Assembly: GCF_000733125.1 (NCBI RefSeq) | Contig: NZ_JPHU01000007.1 | Location: 62,001-126,000 of the forward strand | Reading direction: 5' to 3' | Origin: Parvularcula oceani | Lineage (GTDB): Bacteria; Pseudomonadota; Alphaproteobacteria; Caulobacterales; Parvularculaceae | DNA: 64,000 nucleotides | Shown: positions 10,427-19,176 of the stretch, one piece after another | Layout of the letters: each line of letters begins with the position of its first letter | Position numbering within the stretch: position 1 is the first letter of the stretch | Translations under genes and position numbers: made by a program | The notes under the pieces: generated by a model | Seen by the model: the letters and a program-made list of their open reading frames with translations, nothing else | Database searches by the model: none | What the model was told of the DNA's origin: nothing

Positions 10427-10893
10427 GCGCTGACGGCGAGAACGAGCGTCTTGACGACCTGACGATCGGCGACATCAAGGGCATACTGCCCCATCGCTAT
10501 CCCATGCTGATGGTCGACAGGATCGTCGACATCACCCGCGGCGGCGGCGCGGTCGGCGTCAAGAACGTCACCGTCAACGAGCCCTTCTTCGAAGGCCACT
10601 TCCCCCAGATGCCGGTCATGCCCGGCGTCCTGATCATCGAGGCGATGGCGCAGACCGCCGCTGCCTATACGGCCTATGCCGATGGTGTGGACACGGAGGG
10701 CAAGGTCGTCCTCTTCATGGGCGTGGACAGGGCCAAGTTCCGCCGTCCCGTCACGCCCGGCGACCAGCTGAGGATCCACGTCACCGTCACCAATCGGCGC
10801 CCCCCCGTATGGAAATACGAGGCCAAGGCGATGGTCGACGGCAAGCTCGTCGCCGAAGCCGCATTCGGCGCCATGCTGACGGAGCCGAAATAG
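10423..10893 (+). CDS. fabZ: 3-hydroxyacyl-ACP dehydratase FabZ
   Basis: Dehydrates 3-hydroxyacyl-ACP in fatty acid elongation and so competes with the lipid A enzymes for the same substrate. The hotdog-fold active site is visible as [13 protein letters not shown] (His) and [12 protein letters not shown] (Glu). The GTG start at 10423 overlaps the lpxD stop by four bases (GTGA) and has AGGGAGAAG upstream. The protein is 156 residues. The lpxD-fabZ-lpxA order is conserved. Confidence 0.95.
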   Translation: MSADGENERLDDLTIGDIKGILPHRYPMLMVDRIVDITRGGGAVGVKNVTVNEPFFEGHFPQMPVMPGVLIIEAMAQTAAAYTAYADGVDTEGKVVLFMGVDRAKFRRPVTPGDQLRIHVTVTNRRPPVWKYEAKAMVDGKLVAEAAFGAMLTEPK

Positions 10894-10894
10894 G

Positions 10895-11692
10895 GTGGAA
10901 GGCCGCCCCGGCATCCACCCCCGCGCCATCGTCGAGGAGGGCGCGAGAATCGGCGAGGGCGTCGAGGTGGCGCCCTTCTGCCATGTCGGCGCTCACGTCA
11001 CGCTGCATGACGGGGTGAAGCTCCATCCGCATGCGACGGTTCTGGGGCATACGACCGTCGGCGAGGGCACCGAGATCTATCCCTTCGCCGTGCTCGGCTC
11101 GCCGCCCCAGCACCTCGCCTATAAGGGCGAGCCGACCACGCTGATCGTCGGCAGGCGGAACCAGATCCGCGAGCACGTGACCATGCATCCCGGCACGGTG
11201 CAGGGGCATGGGGAGACGCGGGTCGGCGATGACGGTCTCTTCATGGTCGGCGCCCATGTCGCCCATGACTGCGTTCTCGGCGATCACGTCATCATGGCGA
11301 ACAATGCGACCCTGGGCGGCCACATCACGATCGGCGATTACGCCTTTCTTTCCGGGCTCTGTGCGATCCATCAGTTCAGCCGCATCGGCCCGTCGAGCTT
11401 TGTCGGCGGCGGCGCGATCGTCACGCGGGACGTCATTCCCTACGGCACCGTCGTCGGGAACCATGCCCGCCTCGAAGGGCTCAACATCGTCGGGATGAAG
11501 CGGCGCGGCATGCCGCGCAAGACGATCCACGCCGTGCGGGCCGCCTATCGGATGCTGTTCGCGCGCGAGGGCACGCTCGAGGAGCGCATCGCCGAGGCCG
11601 CCAAGATCTATGGCGACGTGCCGGAGGTCATGCAGATCGTCGACTTCATGCGGGCCGATGCCGACCGGGCCCTCTGCCTTCCGGAGCGCTGA
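10895..11692 (+). CDS. lpxA: UDP-N-acetylglucosamine O-acyltransferase
   Basis: First step of lipid A synthesis; it transfers a 3-hydroxyacyl chain from ACP to UDP-GlcNAc. The left-handed beta-helix starts at [17 protein letters not shown]. The catalytic His region reads [19 protein letters not shown] near residue 120. The C-terminal helical domain completes 265 residues, the usual size. The predicted GTG start lies one base after the fabZ stop, so coupled translation is likely. Confidence 0.95.
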   Translation: MEGRPGIHPRAIVEEGARIGEGVEVAPFCHVGAHVTLHDGVKLHPHATVLGHTTVGEGTEIYPFAVLGSPPQHLAYKGEPTTLIVGRRNQIREHVTMHPGTVQGHGETRVGDDGLFMVGAHVAHDCVLGDHVIMANNATLGGHITIGDYAFLSGLCAIHQFSRIGPSSFVGGGAIVTRDVIPYGTVVGNHARLEGLNIVGMKRRGMPRKTIHAVRAAYRMLFAREGTLEERIAEAAKIYGDVPEVMQIVDFMRADADRALCLPER

Positions 11693-11702
11693 GGAGCGGC
11701 GC

Positions 11703-12572
11703 GTGGAGAGGCGGTGGAACAAGCTCGGCATCCTGGCGGGCGGGGGGAACCTGCCCGCCCGCGTGGCCGAGGGCTGCGCCGCGGCCGGCGCGCCCTTCGC
11801 CATGATCCGGCTGTCGGGCTATGCGGACGAAGCGACGGCGCGCTTCGGCGGCGAGGAGTGCGGCCTCGGAGAGCTCGGCCGGATCGTGCGTGTCCTGAAG
11901 AACGAGGACTGCGACGCCGTCGTCATGGCCGGCACCGTCCGCAGGCCGAACTTCGCTGCTCTGAAGCCCGACTGGCGCGGCGCCGCCCTCCTGCCGAAGG
12001 TGGTGGCCGCGGCCAGGCGGGGCGATGGCGCCCTTCTGGACGTCCTCGTCGAGACCTTCGAGGCGGAGGGGTTCCTCGTGATCGGCGCAGAAGAAGTGTC
12101 GAGCGGCCTCGCCGTGCCGCAGGGGCCGCTGGGCCGGCACGCGCCGGCGGAGGCGGACCTGCGCGATGCGGCCAAGGCCGCGGCGATCGTCGCCGCGCTC
12201 GGACAGTTCGATGTCGGACAGGGGGCGGTGGTCTGCAACGGCTTCGTTCTGGCGATCGAGGCGGCGGAAGGCACGGACAGGATGCTGGCCCGCTGCGCGG
12301 AGCTTCCGGCGAGCATGCGCGGCCTCGAGCCGGACGAGGCGGAGGGCCCGCGCGGCGTGCTTCTCAAGCGGCCGAAGCCCGGACAGGAGCTGCGCGTCGA
12401 TCTGCCGACCATCGGGCCGGAAACCGTGCGGCGCGCGCTGGCGGCCGGGCTTTCCGGGATCGCGGTCGAGGCAGGATCCGCCCTGCTGGTCGACAAGGAC
12501 CGCGCGGTCGAGCTCGCCGATGAAGGCGGCCTCTTCCTCTATGGCTTCCTGCCGGCCGAATTCGATGGCTGA
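11703..12572 (+). CDS. lpxI: UDP-2,3-diacylglucosamine pyrophosphatase LpxI
   Basis: Cleaves UDP-2,3-diacylglucosamine to lipid X and UMP; LpxI replaces LpxH in alphaproteobacteria. The protein begins LGILAGGGNLPARVAEGC and contains the AVVMAGTVRRPNF segment and the C-terminal GPETVRRALAAGLSGIAVEAG, all characteristic of the former DUF1009 family. I chose GTG 11703 because GAGGAG lies just upstream; this gives 289 residues. It lies between lpxA and lpxB and overlaps lpxB by eight bases. There is no lpxH-like gene in the window. Confidence 0.92.
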   Translation: MERRWNKLGILAGGGNLPARVAEGCAAAGAPFAMIRLSGYADEATARFGGEECGLGELGRIVRVLKNEDCDAVVMAGTVRRPNFAALKPDWRGAALLPKVVAAARRGDGALLDVLVETFEAEGFLVIGAEEVSSGLAVPQGPLGRHAPAEADLRDAAKAAAIVAALGQFDVGQGAVVCNGFVLAIEAAEGTDRMLARCAELPASMRGLEPDEAEGPRGVLLKRPKPGQELRVDLPTIGPETVRRALAAGLSGIAVEAGSALLVDKDRAVELADEGGLFLYGFLPAEFDG

Positions 12573-13764
12573 ACAGTCCCGCGCCCCGACGCTGCTCCTG
12601 AGCGCGGTCGAACCGTCGGCCGATGCCATCGGTGCGGAGCTTCTCGAAGCGCTGCGCGCGCGGCTGCCGGGCGCGAGATTCGTCGGCTGCGGCGGGGCCG
12701 CCATGGCTGCGGCGGGCTTTTCCTCGGCCTTCGACACGGCTCCGCTCTGCGTCATGGGGCTCGGCGACGCGCTGCGGGCCGTGCCACAGGCGAAGCGGCG
12801 GGCGGCGGAGCTCGCAAGGCTCGCGCGCAGCGAAGGGGCCGACGCCGCCGTGCTGATCGATGCCTGGGGCTTCTCCCGCCTGACCGCGCAGGCGCTCGGC
12901 AGGACGTCCCCCGCAACGAAACGGGTCAAGCTGGCCGCGCCGCAGGTCTGGGCCTCCCGCCCGGGGCGGACCCGGGCAGTCCGGGACCTCTTCGATCTCG
13001 TCCTCGCGCTCCTGCCCTTCGAGCCGCCGCTCTTCGAGGCGGAAGGCACACGCGCGGTCTTCGTCGGCAATCCGAATTTCGAGGCGGTCTCGCGCACGCC
13101 GCGATCCGGCCCGGCCTTCCGCGCCCGCCACGGCCTCGACGGCGCGCCGCTCCTCGCCGTGCTGCCGGGCAGCCGGAAGGGCGAAGCGAGCCGCCTTCTG
13201 GATATCTTCGCGGATGCGAGCGACGCTTCGGCAAGGGACGTGCCGGGGCTCAGGCCCGTGATCGTCGCCGCGCCGGCCGTCGAGGCCCTGGTGCGCGATC
13301 ACGCGCGGAACTGGGCGCGCCCGCCGCTCGTGGTCGGTCCCGAAGAGCGGTTCGACGCCTTCGACGCCGCCGATGCCGCGATCGCGGCATCGGGCACGGT
13401 CACGACCGAGCTCGCCATGTGCGGCACGCCGATGGTCGTCGCCTATAAGGTCGGTGCGCTGACGGAGGCGTGGGCGAAGCGCGTGCTGATCACCGACACC
13501 GTGACCATTCTCAACGTCGCGGCCGGCGAGCGGGTGATCCCCGAACGCCTCCAGGACAGCTGCACGCCCGAGCAGCTCACGGCGGACATCGTGCGGCTCT
13601 TCACGGACGATGCGGCGCGGCGGCGCCAGCTATCCATGTTCCGGCGCGTGCTGCCGCAGCTCCTGGGCCCCGGCCGCGCGGCGGACCGCGCCGCCGGAGA
13701 GATCGCGGCCTTATTGCAGGGCGAAGATCGCCTCCACCTCGACGCAGGCGCCGAGCGGCAGTGA
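12565..13764 (+). CDS. lpxB: Lipid-A-disaccharide synthase
   Basis: Membrane-associated glycosyltransferase (GT19) that joins lipid X to UDP-2,3-diacylglucosamine. Recognised by the N-terminal LLLSAVEPSADAIGAELLEAL, the LPGSRKGEASRL nucleotide loop and the C-terminal ASGTVTTELAMCGTPMVVAYK. Length is 399 residues from ATG 12565. It ends the envelope series. Its last 54 bases overlap the 3' end of the convergent RidA-like gene, an unusually long overlap that makes antisense interference possible. Confidence 0.94.
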   Translation: MAEQSRAPTLLLSAVEPSADAIGAELLEALRARLPGARFVGCGGAAMAAAGFSSAFDTAPLCVMGLGDALRAVPQAKRRAAELARLARSEGADAAVLIDAWGFSRLTAQALGRTSPATKRVKLAAPQVWASRPGRTRAVRDLFDLVLALLPFEPPLFEAEGTRAVFVGNPNFEAVSRTPRSGPAFRARHGLDGAPLLAVLPGSRKGEASRLLDIFADASDASARDVPGLRPVIVAAPAVEALVRDHARNWARPPLVVGPEERFDAFDAADAAIAASGTVTTELAMCGTPMVVAYKVGALTEAWAKRVLITDTVTILNVAAGERVIPERLQDSCTPEQLTADIVRLFTDDAARRRQLSMFRRVLPQLLGPGRAADRAAGEIAALLQGEDRLHLDAGAERQ

Positions 13765-14166
13765 CGGCGCGCCGACGGCGAAGCGGACATGCCGCCCGGC
13801 CTCGTCGAGCACCTCGGCCATCAGGTCCGATGCGCCGTTGATCACTGAGGGGTGGTCGGTGAAATCCGGCGTGCAGGCGACGAAGCCGCCGAGCTTCACG
13901 CAGGAGGCGAGGTGCTCGAAGCCGATGGCCGCGCGGACCTGCGCGAGGAGCATGAGGCCGCAGAGCCGCGCGGCCGCTGCGCCCTCTTCCGTGCCGAGGC
14001 TGTCGCCGAGGCGTCCGGTGACGACCGCGCCATCCCGGAAGGGCAGCTGGCCCGAGACATAGAGGAGACCTCCCACGGCGCGCGCGGGCCTGTAGGACGC
14101 CACCGGCGCGGCAGGTTCGGGCAGCGCGATGTTCAGGCTCTTCAGTCTCTGGTCGATCGGGTTCAT
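13711..14166 (-). CDS. RidA/YjgF-family protein (reactive-imine deaminase-like)
   Basis: A 151-residue protein of the RidA/YER057c/UK114 family, whose members hydrolyse enamine/imine intermediates; some subgroups have other roles. Visible features are GGLLYVSGQLPFRDG, the central LASCVKLGGFVACTPDF and the C-terminal VRFAVGAPSLPLGACVEVEAIF, which keeps the Arg and Glu of the trimer-interface pocket. It overlaps the upstream dinB stop by four bases (ATGA), so the two are probably translated together. Its substrate cannot be read from sequence. Confidence 0.85.
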   Translation of the reverse strand: MNPIDQRLKSLNIALPEPAAPVASYRPARAVGGLLYVSGQLPFRDGAVVTGRLGDSLGTEEGAAAARLCGLMLLAQVRAAIGFEHLASCVKLGGFVACTPDFTDHPSVINGASDLMAEVLDEAGRHVRFAVGAPSLPLGACVEVEAIFALQ

Positions 14167-15461
14167 TCGGGCGTCTTCCTTTCGAATCGTATGCGGGCGT
14201 CGCGCAGCGTGCCGATGGCATCCTCGCCGAAGCGGGCCCTCAGCGCGGCCAGCGCATCTTCCTGCCGCCGCATTCGACGCTGCTCTTCGGGGAAGGCGAA
14301 GTCCCTGTCCATCACCTCGGCCGGAGCCAGATCGGACAGCCCGATGCCGATGAGGCGATAGGGGGTGGCGGAGACGGCGCCGGGGACCTCTTCGCGCAGC
14401 AGGGCCCGGCCAGTCTGATAGATGATGCGGGCGACGTCCGTGTGCACGCCCAGCGTCCGCCGACGGGTAAGCGAGCGGAAGCGGTTCGTCTTGAGCTTCA
14501 GCGTGACGACGCGCCCGGCCAAGGCCTTCTCCCGCGCGCGCCGCGCCGTCTTCTGCGCCATGGCGTAGAGCTTGTCCTCCAGGGCGGCCCGGTCCGTGAT
14601 GTCGCCCGAAAAGGTCGTCTCGCCAGAAATGCTCTTGGTCTCGCGCTCGGTGCTTACAGGCCGGTCGTCGCGGCCGAAGGCGAGGCGGTGCAGGCGCAGC
14701 CCGTGCTCGCCGTAGCGCTTCGCCATCTCCGCCGCGCCGAGCGCCTGCACGTCGGCGAGGGTGGCGATGCCGTCCCGCTGAAGCTTCGCTGCGAAGGACG
14801 CGCCGACGCCGCGAACGAAGCCCGGCGGCTGCTTTGCAAGGAATCCAGGCGCCTCGGCCCTGCCGATGACGGCGAAGCCGCGCGGCTTGTCGAGGTCCGA
14901 GGCGGTCTTGGCGAGGAACTTGTTGTGGCTGAGGCCGATCGAGACGTCGATGCCGACCCTTTCGCGGATCCTGCGCACGAGGCGGGTGAGGGAGGCCGCG
15001 GGCGGCCTCCCGTGAAGCGCGTGCGTGCCCGACAGGTCGAGATAGGCCTCGTCGATCGAGACCGGCTGCACGAGAGGCGTCAGCGCGGCCATCTCCTCGC
15101 GGATCAGGAGGGCCGCTTCCTTGTAGGCCTCGAAGCGCGGACGCACGATCACCGCATCCGGGCAGAGCTTGAGCGCCTGGAACATCGGCATGGCCGAGCG
15201 GACGCCATAGGTCCTCGCGACATAGCAGGCGGTGGAGACCACGCCCCTGCGCCCGCCGCCGATCACCACGGGCCGGTCGGCCAGGCCCGGGTCGTCGCGC
15301 TTCTCAACGGCGGCGAAGAAGGCGTCGCAATCCAGATGCGCGACCGAGAGCGCGAACAGCTCCTCGTGCCGCAGGAGGCGGCGCGATCCGCAGGCGGGAC
15401 AGCGCTCGCCGGCGGCGCCGTGCCAGTCGCAGTCTCGGCAAAGAGCGGGGTTTGGCGGCAT
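14163..15461 (-). CDS. dinB: DNA polymerase IV with N-terminal zinc ribbon
   Basis: Y-family translesion polymerase. The catalytic acids are Asp-44 in [12 protein letters not shown] and Asp-137/Glu-138 in [11 protein letters not shown]. The little-finger domain is intact to residue 432. Before the palm domain is a ~35-residue extension with Cys-8/Cys-11 and Cys-21/Cys-24, a predicted zinc ribbon that E. coli DinB lacks. ATG 15461 is needed to include it. I see no GTTC-N7-GTTC or GAAC-N7-GAAC LexA box in the 92 bp upstream. It is divergent from divK and coupled to the RidA-like gene. Confidence 0.93.
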   Translation of the reverse strand: MPPNPALCRDCDWHGAAGERCPACGSRRLLRHEELFALSVAHLDCDAFFAAVEKRDDPGLADRPVVIGGGRRGVVSTACYVARTYGVRSAMPMFQALKLCPDAVIVRPRFEAYKEAALLIREEMAALTPLVQPVSIDEAYLDLSGTHALHGRPPAASLTRLVRRIRERVGIDVSIGLSHNKFLAKTASDLDKPRGFAVIGRAEAPGFLAKQPPGFVRGVGASFAAKLQRDGIATLADVQALGAAEMAKRYGEHGLRLHRLAFGRDDRPVSTERETKSISGETTFSGDITDRAALEDKLYAMAQKTARRAREKALAGRVVTLKLKTNRFRSLTRRRTLGVHTDVARIIYQTGRALLREEVPGAVSATPYRLIGIGLSDLAPAEVMDRDFAFPEEQRRMRRQEDALAALRARFGEDAIGTLRDARIRFERKTPE

Positions 15462-15471
15462 CGGGTTACGG

Positions 15472-15488
15472 TCAACTGCGGATTAACC
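15472..15488 (+). promoter_or_regulatory. Candidate CtrA-binding site upstream of divK
   Basis: TCAA-CTGCGGA-TTAACC matches the CtrA box TTAA-N7-TTAAC with one mismatch. It lies 66 bp before the divK start, in the dinB/divK divergent region. CtrA control of divK is established in Caulobacter; here it is inferred. Confidence 0.5.
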
Positions 15489-15553
15489 TACATCCCTTAG
15501 CAAACGCGAAGAGAAGCGGAGAGTCTTCGGCCCCTCCGTCTGCGCGACGAGGC

Positions 15554-15955
15554 ATGAGCGACATGAGCAGCACGGCGAGAAACGGCGAGCCCCAGAAGAC
15601 CGTCCTCATCGTGGAAGACAACGAGCTCAACATGAAGCTCTTCCACGATCTCCTCGAAACCCAGGGGTATGGCGTCATCCAGACCGACAATGGCGGCGAG
15701 GCGCTCGGAATGATCAAGCAGCATCGTCCCGACCTCGTCCTCATGGATATCCAGCTTCCCGAAAAGTCGGGCCTCGACGTCACCCGCGAGGCGAAGGCCG
15801 ATCCCGAGATCGCGCATATCCCGATCATCGCCGTCACCGCCTTCGCCATGAAGACCGACGAAGAGCGCATCCGCGCGGGCGGCTGCGAGGACTATCTCGC
15901 CAAGCCGATCTCGGTCGTCGAGTTTCTTGAGAAAGTGAAAAGGTATCTCGGCTAG
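15554..15955 (+). CDS. divK: Single-domain response regulator DivK
   Basis: A stand-alone receiver domain of 133 residues without an output domain. In alphaproteobacteria DivK interacts with the PleC/DivJ/DivL kinases to control CtrA and division asymmetry. [20 protein letters not shown] carries the acidic pocket. The phospho-acceptor is Asp-65 in [13 protein letters not shown], with Thr in AVTAFAMK and Lys in LAKPISV. ATG 15554 follows CGAGG; ATG 15563 is an alternative start. The identity rests on the close match to DivK and on pleD lying 43 bp downstream. Confidence 0.93.
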   Translation: MSDMSSTARNGEPQKTVLIVEDNELNMKLFHDLLETQGYGVIQTDNGGEALGMIKQHRPDLVLMDIQLPEKSGLDVTREAKADPEIAHIPIIAVTAFAMKTDEERIRAGGCEDYLAKPISVVEFLEKVKRYLG

Positions 15956-15998
15956 CCTCTCGACGAGCCGGTTCCGCTCATGCGTTGAGAGTTGATCC

Positions 15999-17378
15999 AT
16001 GACAGCACGCGTCCTCGTCGTCGATGACCTTCTGCCCAATGTGAAGCTGCTCGAAGCCAAGCTGCGGGCCGAGTATTTCGAGGTCGTCACGGCTTTGTCC
16101 GGCCAGGAGGCCATAGAGGCGGCGCGGGACCATCAGCCCGATATCGTGCTTCTGGACGTGATGATGCCCGGCATGGACGGGTTCGCGACCTGCCGCGCGC
16201 TCAAGGAGGACGGCGCGACCTGCCACATCCCCGTGGTCATGGTCACCGCGCTCGACCAGCAGGCCGACAGGCTGGCGGGACTGACCGCCGGGGCCGACGA
16301 CTTCCTGACCAAGCCGGTGCAGGACGTGGCGCTGTTCGCCCGCGTGCGCAGCCTCACCCGCCTCAAGCAGATGACCGACGAGCTGCGTCACCGCCATGCG
16401 CAAGGGACGGAACTCGGCGTCATTACGCCCGCCGCGCTGGACGAGCTGGGCGACGAGGATGTCCGCGTCATGGTCATCACCGACGAGGCGGAGATCGAAG
16501 GGCTCGCTTGCGGCGTCGCCGAGCTGCCCACCACCTGCGAATTCGACTATGTCTCCGACGGGCGGGCCGCGCTTGCCACCGTGCGCGAGGATCCGCCCGG
16601 CCTGATCCTCGTCGATCTGGGCATGGAGAGCTACGATCCGCTCCGCCTGTGCTCTGCCGTGCGCAGCTTCGAGGATTCGCGGATGGTGCCGATCCTCGCC
16701 ATCGCGCGCAGCGTGGACACGAAGAAGCTCGTCCGCGCGCTCGACATGGGCGTGAACGACTACATCATGCGCCCGCTCGACCCGCAGGAATGCGCCGCCC
16801 GCATCCGCACCCAGCTCAAGCGCCTCCGCTATATCGAGAATCTCCGGGCGAGCTTCCACGAGACGCTGGAACTCGCCGTCACCGATCAGCTGACGGGGCT
16901 CTACAACCGCCGCTATCTCGCAACGCAGCTTCCGCGGATGATGAAGGACGCGCGGCGCAATCACCGCCCGCTTTCGCTCATGATCCTCGACATCGATCAC
17001 TTCAAGCAGGTCAACGACACCTATGGGCACGAGGTCGGCGACGCTGTCCTGAAGGAGACGGCGCGCCGGCTGCACCTGTCCGTGCGCGGCGTGGACCTCG
17101 CCTGCCGCTATGGCGGAGAGGAATTCGTGATCGTCATGCCCGAGACGGACGACAATTTCGCGCAGATCGTCGCCGAGCGGGTCCGCGAATCCGTCGCCCG
17201 CGATTCCGTTCTGCTCGATGACGGCCGCGAAGTGCCGGTGACGACGTCGATCGGCGTCTCGAGCCTCGCCGTCGACGATTTCGAGGAAACGCCGCAGAGC
17301 CTTCTCAAGGCCGCCGATGACGCGCTCTACCGCGCCAAGGAAGAAGGGCGGAACCGCGTGGTGATGCGGGCGGCCTGA
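15999..17378 (+). CDS. pleD: Response regulator diguanylate cyclase PleD
   Basis: Makes cyclic di-GMP after phosphorylation; it drives the motile-to-sessile switch in Caulobacter. Receiver 1 has the phospho-acceptor Asp-53 (IVLLDVMMPGMDG). Receiver 2 (about 155-270) keeps VDLGMESYDP but is diverged and probably adaptor-like. The GGDEF domain (about 290-459) has the active site GGEEF at 372-376 and the product-inhibition site RGVD at 363-366, exactly five residues upstream, so feedback inhibition should be intact. The REC-REC-GGDEF layout and 459 residues match PleD. Confidence 0.96.
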   Translation: MTARVLVVDDLLPNVKLLEAKLRAEYFEVVTALSGQEAIEAARDHQPDIVLLDVMMPGMDGFATCRALKEDGATCHIPVVMVTALDQQADRLAGLTAGADDFLTKPVQDVALFARVRSLTRLKQMTDELRHRHAQGTELGVITPAALDELGDEDVRVMVITDEAEIEGLACGVAELPTTCEFDYVSDGRAALATVREDPPGLILVDLGMESYDPLRLCSAVRSFEDSRMVPILAIARSVDTKKLVRALDMGVNDYIMRPLDPQECAARIRTQLKRLRYIENLRASFHETLELAVTDQLTGLYNRRYLATQLPRMMKDARRNHRPLSLMILDIDHFKQVNDTYGHEVGDAVLKETARRLHLSVRGVDLACRYGGEEFVIVMPETDDNFAQIVAERVRESVARDSVLLDDGREVPVTTSIGVSSLAVDDFEETPQSLLKAADDALYRAKEEGRNRVVMRAA

Positions 17379-17382
17379 CTGC

Positions 17383-18210
17383 TCAGAGCCGACGCATGGC
17401 GTCCGCGGCTTCGCGGCTGCCGAGGATCATCTCGCCGCGCCAGTCGCGAAGGTCCTTCGCGCCGCCGTCCCGGCTCATCGGTTCGAACCGCTCGAAACGC
17501 TGCCAGCCGCCGCCGGTCCTTATCCAGACCTCGCAGCCCGCCGCGAGCGCGAGGCAGACGCCGCCCGCCACGTCCCACAGATTGAGCGGCTTGAAGCGCG
17601 CGCCTTGCAGGAGCCCCGCCGCCACCAGAGCGCATTCCAAGGCCGCGGAGCCGGTTTTCCGGCCATCGAAGGGCAGGGACGCCGGATCTGCGAGGTCCGG
17701 CACGCCTGCCAGGCGGCGCCGCACGGCCGGATTGGGCGGGTTCCTGTAAGGAATGCCGTCGAAGGACAAGCCGCTGCCCCGCCGCGCGGAATAGACGCCG
17801 GGACGCAGCGCATGGGTCGCCGAGCACCAGACGGCGCCCGCCATGGGCACGCCGCGATGCAGCACGCCGATCGTCGCCGCGAAGAGCGGCAGGCCGTTGA
17901 CGAAGTTGGAGGTGCCGTCGATCGGGTCGATCGCCCACGCCCAGTCTTCGCCGAGGCCGGGACGCTCTGGCGATTCCTCTCCGATCACGTCATGGCCGGG
18001 ATAATCCTCGGCGAGCTTCGCCCTCACGATGCGCTCCACGTCGTGATCGACCTCCGAGACCGGGTCGCGGAAGCTTTCGGGGCCGCTGTCCTTGTAGGCG
18101 ACGGCGAAGCCCCGGCCGAGGGCCGTCTCGATCTCCGCCCCGGCGATGCGCGCGATCTCTGCGGCGTCCTGCTCGATGCGGTCGAGCCGATCGGGATCTT
18201 GGTCGGGCAT
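17383..18210 (-). CDS. Inositol monophosphatase family protein
   Basis: Member of the Mg-dependent phosphatase family that includes inositol monophosphatase, CysQ and histidinol-phosphatase HisN. Metal ligands are visible as VIGEES, WAIDPIDGTSNFVNG and WDVAGG. I prefer ATG 18210 (275 residues) because GGAGG sits seven bases before it; a GTG at 18228 would overlap the upstream kinase gene. It starts two bases after the lipid kinase stop, so they form an operon. The substrate could be an inositol phosphate, PAP or histidinol phosphate; the sequence does not decide. Confidence 0.88.
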   Translation of the reverse strand: MPDQDPDRLDRIEQDAAEIARIAGAEIETALGRGFAVAYKDSGPESFRDPVSEVDHDVERIVRAKLAEDYPGHDVIGEESPERPGLGEDWAWAIDPIDGTSNFVNGLPLFAATIGVLHRGVPMAGAVWCSATHALRPGVYSARRGSGLSFDGIPYRNPPNPAVRRRLAGVPDLADPASLPFDGRKTGSAALECALVAAGLLQGARFKPLNLWDVAGGVCLALAAGCEVWIRTGGGWQRFERFEPMSRDGGAKDLRDWRGEMILGSREAADAMRRL

Positions 18211-18212
18211 GG

Positions 18213-19079
18213 TCACGCCTCCGGACACAGAAGGATGGATCGCTCATTGCCGACGCCGAAACGGAGATCGGCAGCGGCCTCGAACCTTGGGAATTCGTCG
18301 CCGATGCGCAGCGCCTGGCCGTCCCAGCGCAAGGAGGCGGTCCGGGCGCGACGGATTTGAAGGGGCGGAGCGCCTGCCGCGCCGTCCGCGATCCAGTCGG
18401 CGAGCGGCGCTGCCTCCTCGGCATAGGCGATGTCGAGAAGGCCGTCATCGGTTCGCGCCCGGGGCGAGAGCAGGAGATCGGGACCGCTCATCGGGATGTT
18501 GAGGATTTCGGCGAGCGCGACCTCGCCGACGGTCTCGCCATCGAGCGTCAGGAGGCTTTTCCGGTCCTTCGACTCGCGCAGCACGTCGCAGACGCGCCTG
18601 CGGGCGTGGCGTATGGGGTGTTCGGCATCCTTGAGCGCCTCGGGCTCGGCCGAGACCTGCTGCATGCCGCCGCATAGGGGGCCGAGGCCCGCCGATTCGA
18701 TCATGATCTCGCGGCCGAATGGTCCTTCTGCCCAGCAGAGCTCGATCACGCGGCGCGAGGCCGTCCGCCATTTCCCGGCAAGCAGGCCTGCATCGGCGCG
18801 CAGTCCGAAGCTGGAGGCGATATTGTTGGCGGTTCCGATCGGCAGGATCCCGACAGGCACGGAGCGGTCGGGCTGGGCCTTGAGAAGCTTGGAGACGGTG
18901 CCGTCCCCGCCGGCCGCGACGAGGAGGTCGAAGCGCTCGCCGAGCATGCCGGGAAAATCGTCCGAATGGCTGTCGCAGAGGCGGACGTCATGGCCCGCAC
19001 GCGCGAAGGCCGCTTCGATGGCATCGCTCGTGTGCTCACCGCCGCCCGAGCCGGGATTGTAGATGATGCAGGTCCGCAT
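18213..19079 (-). CDS. Diacylglycerol/lipid kinase family protein
   Basis: A 288-residue protein of the DAGK catalytic family (YegS/LcbK-like) that phosphorylates lipid alcohols. The N-terminus IIYNPGSGGG is the first nucleotide motif, AAGGDGTVSKLLKA holds GGDGT near residue 58, and GILPIGTANNIASSFG is the GT.N motif. The C-terminal beta domain includes ILNIPMSGPDLLLSPRARTDDGLLD, typical of the family. The exact lipid substrate is unknown. It is operonic with the downstream phosphatase-family gene. Confidence 0.85.
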   Translation of the reverse strand: MRTCIIYNPGSGGGEHTSDAIEAAFARAGHDVRLCDSHSDDFPGMLGERFDLLVAAGGDGTVSKLLKAQPDRSVPVGILPIGTANNIASSFGLRADAGLLAGKWRTASRRVIELCWAEGPFGREIMIESAGLGPLCGGMQQVSAEPEALKDAEHPIRHARRRVCDVLRESKDRKSLLTLDGETVGEVALAEILNIPMSGPDLLLSPRARTDDGLLDIAYAEEAAPLADWIADGAAGAPPLQIRRARTASLRWDGQALRIGDEFPRFEAAADLRFGVGNERSILLCPEA

Positions 19080-19142
19080 CCTGCCCGAACAGCGCAGTCT
19101 GCGGAGGAGTTCGGCGCCTAGAGGGCGAAGGCTGCGGAAACT

Positions 19143-19168
19143 GCCCGGCCGGACGAGGCCGGCCGGGC
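19143..19168 (-). terminator. Probable terminator of glnA
   Basis: GCCCGGCCGG pairs with CCGGCCGGGC, 10 bp with a six-base loop, just past the glnA stop. On the minus strand it is followed by only three T, so it is a weak-to-moderate intrinsic terminator. Confidence 0.5.
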
Positions 19169-19176
19169 GAGAGTCC

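Noticed and set aside
15462-15553. SOS (LexA) box for dinB
   Set aside because: No GTTC-N7-GTTC or GAAC-N7-GAAC is present in the dinB/divK intergenic DNA.
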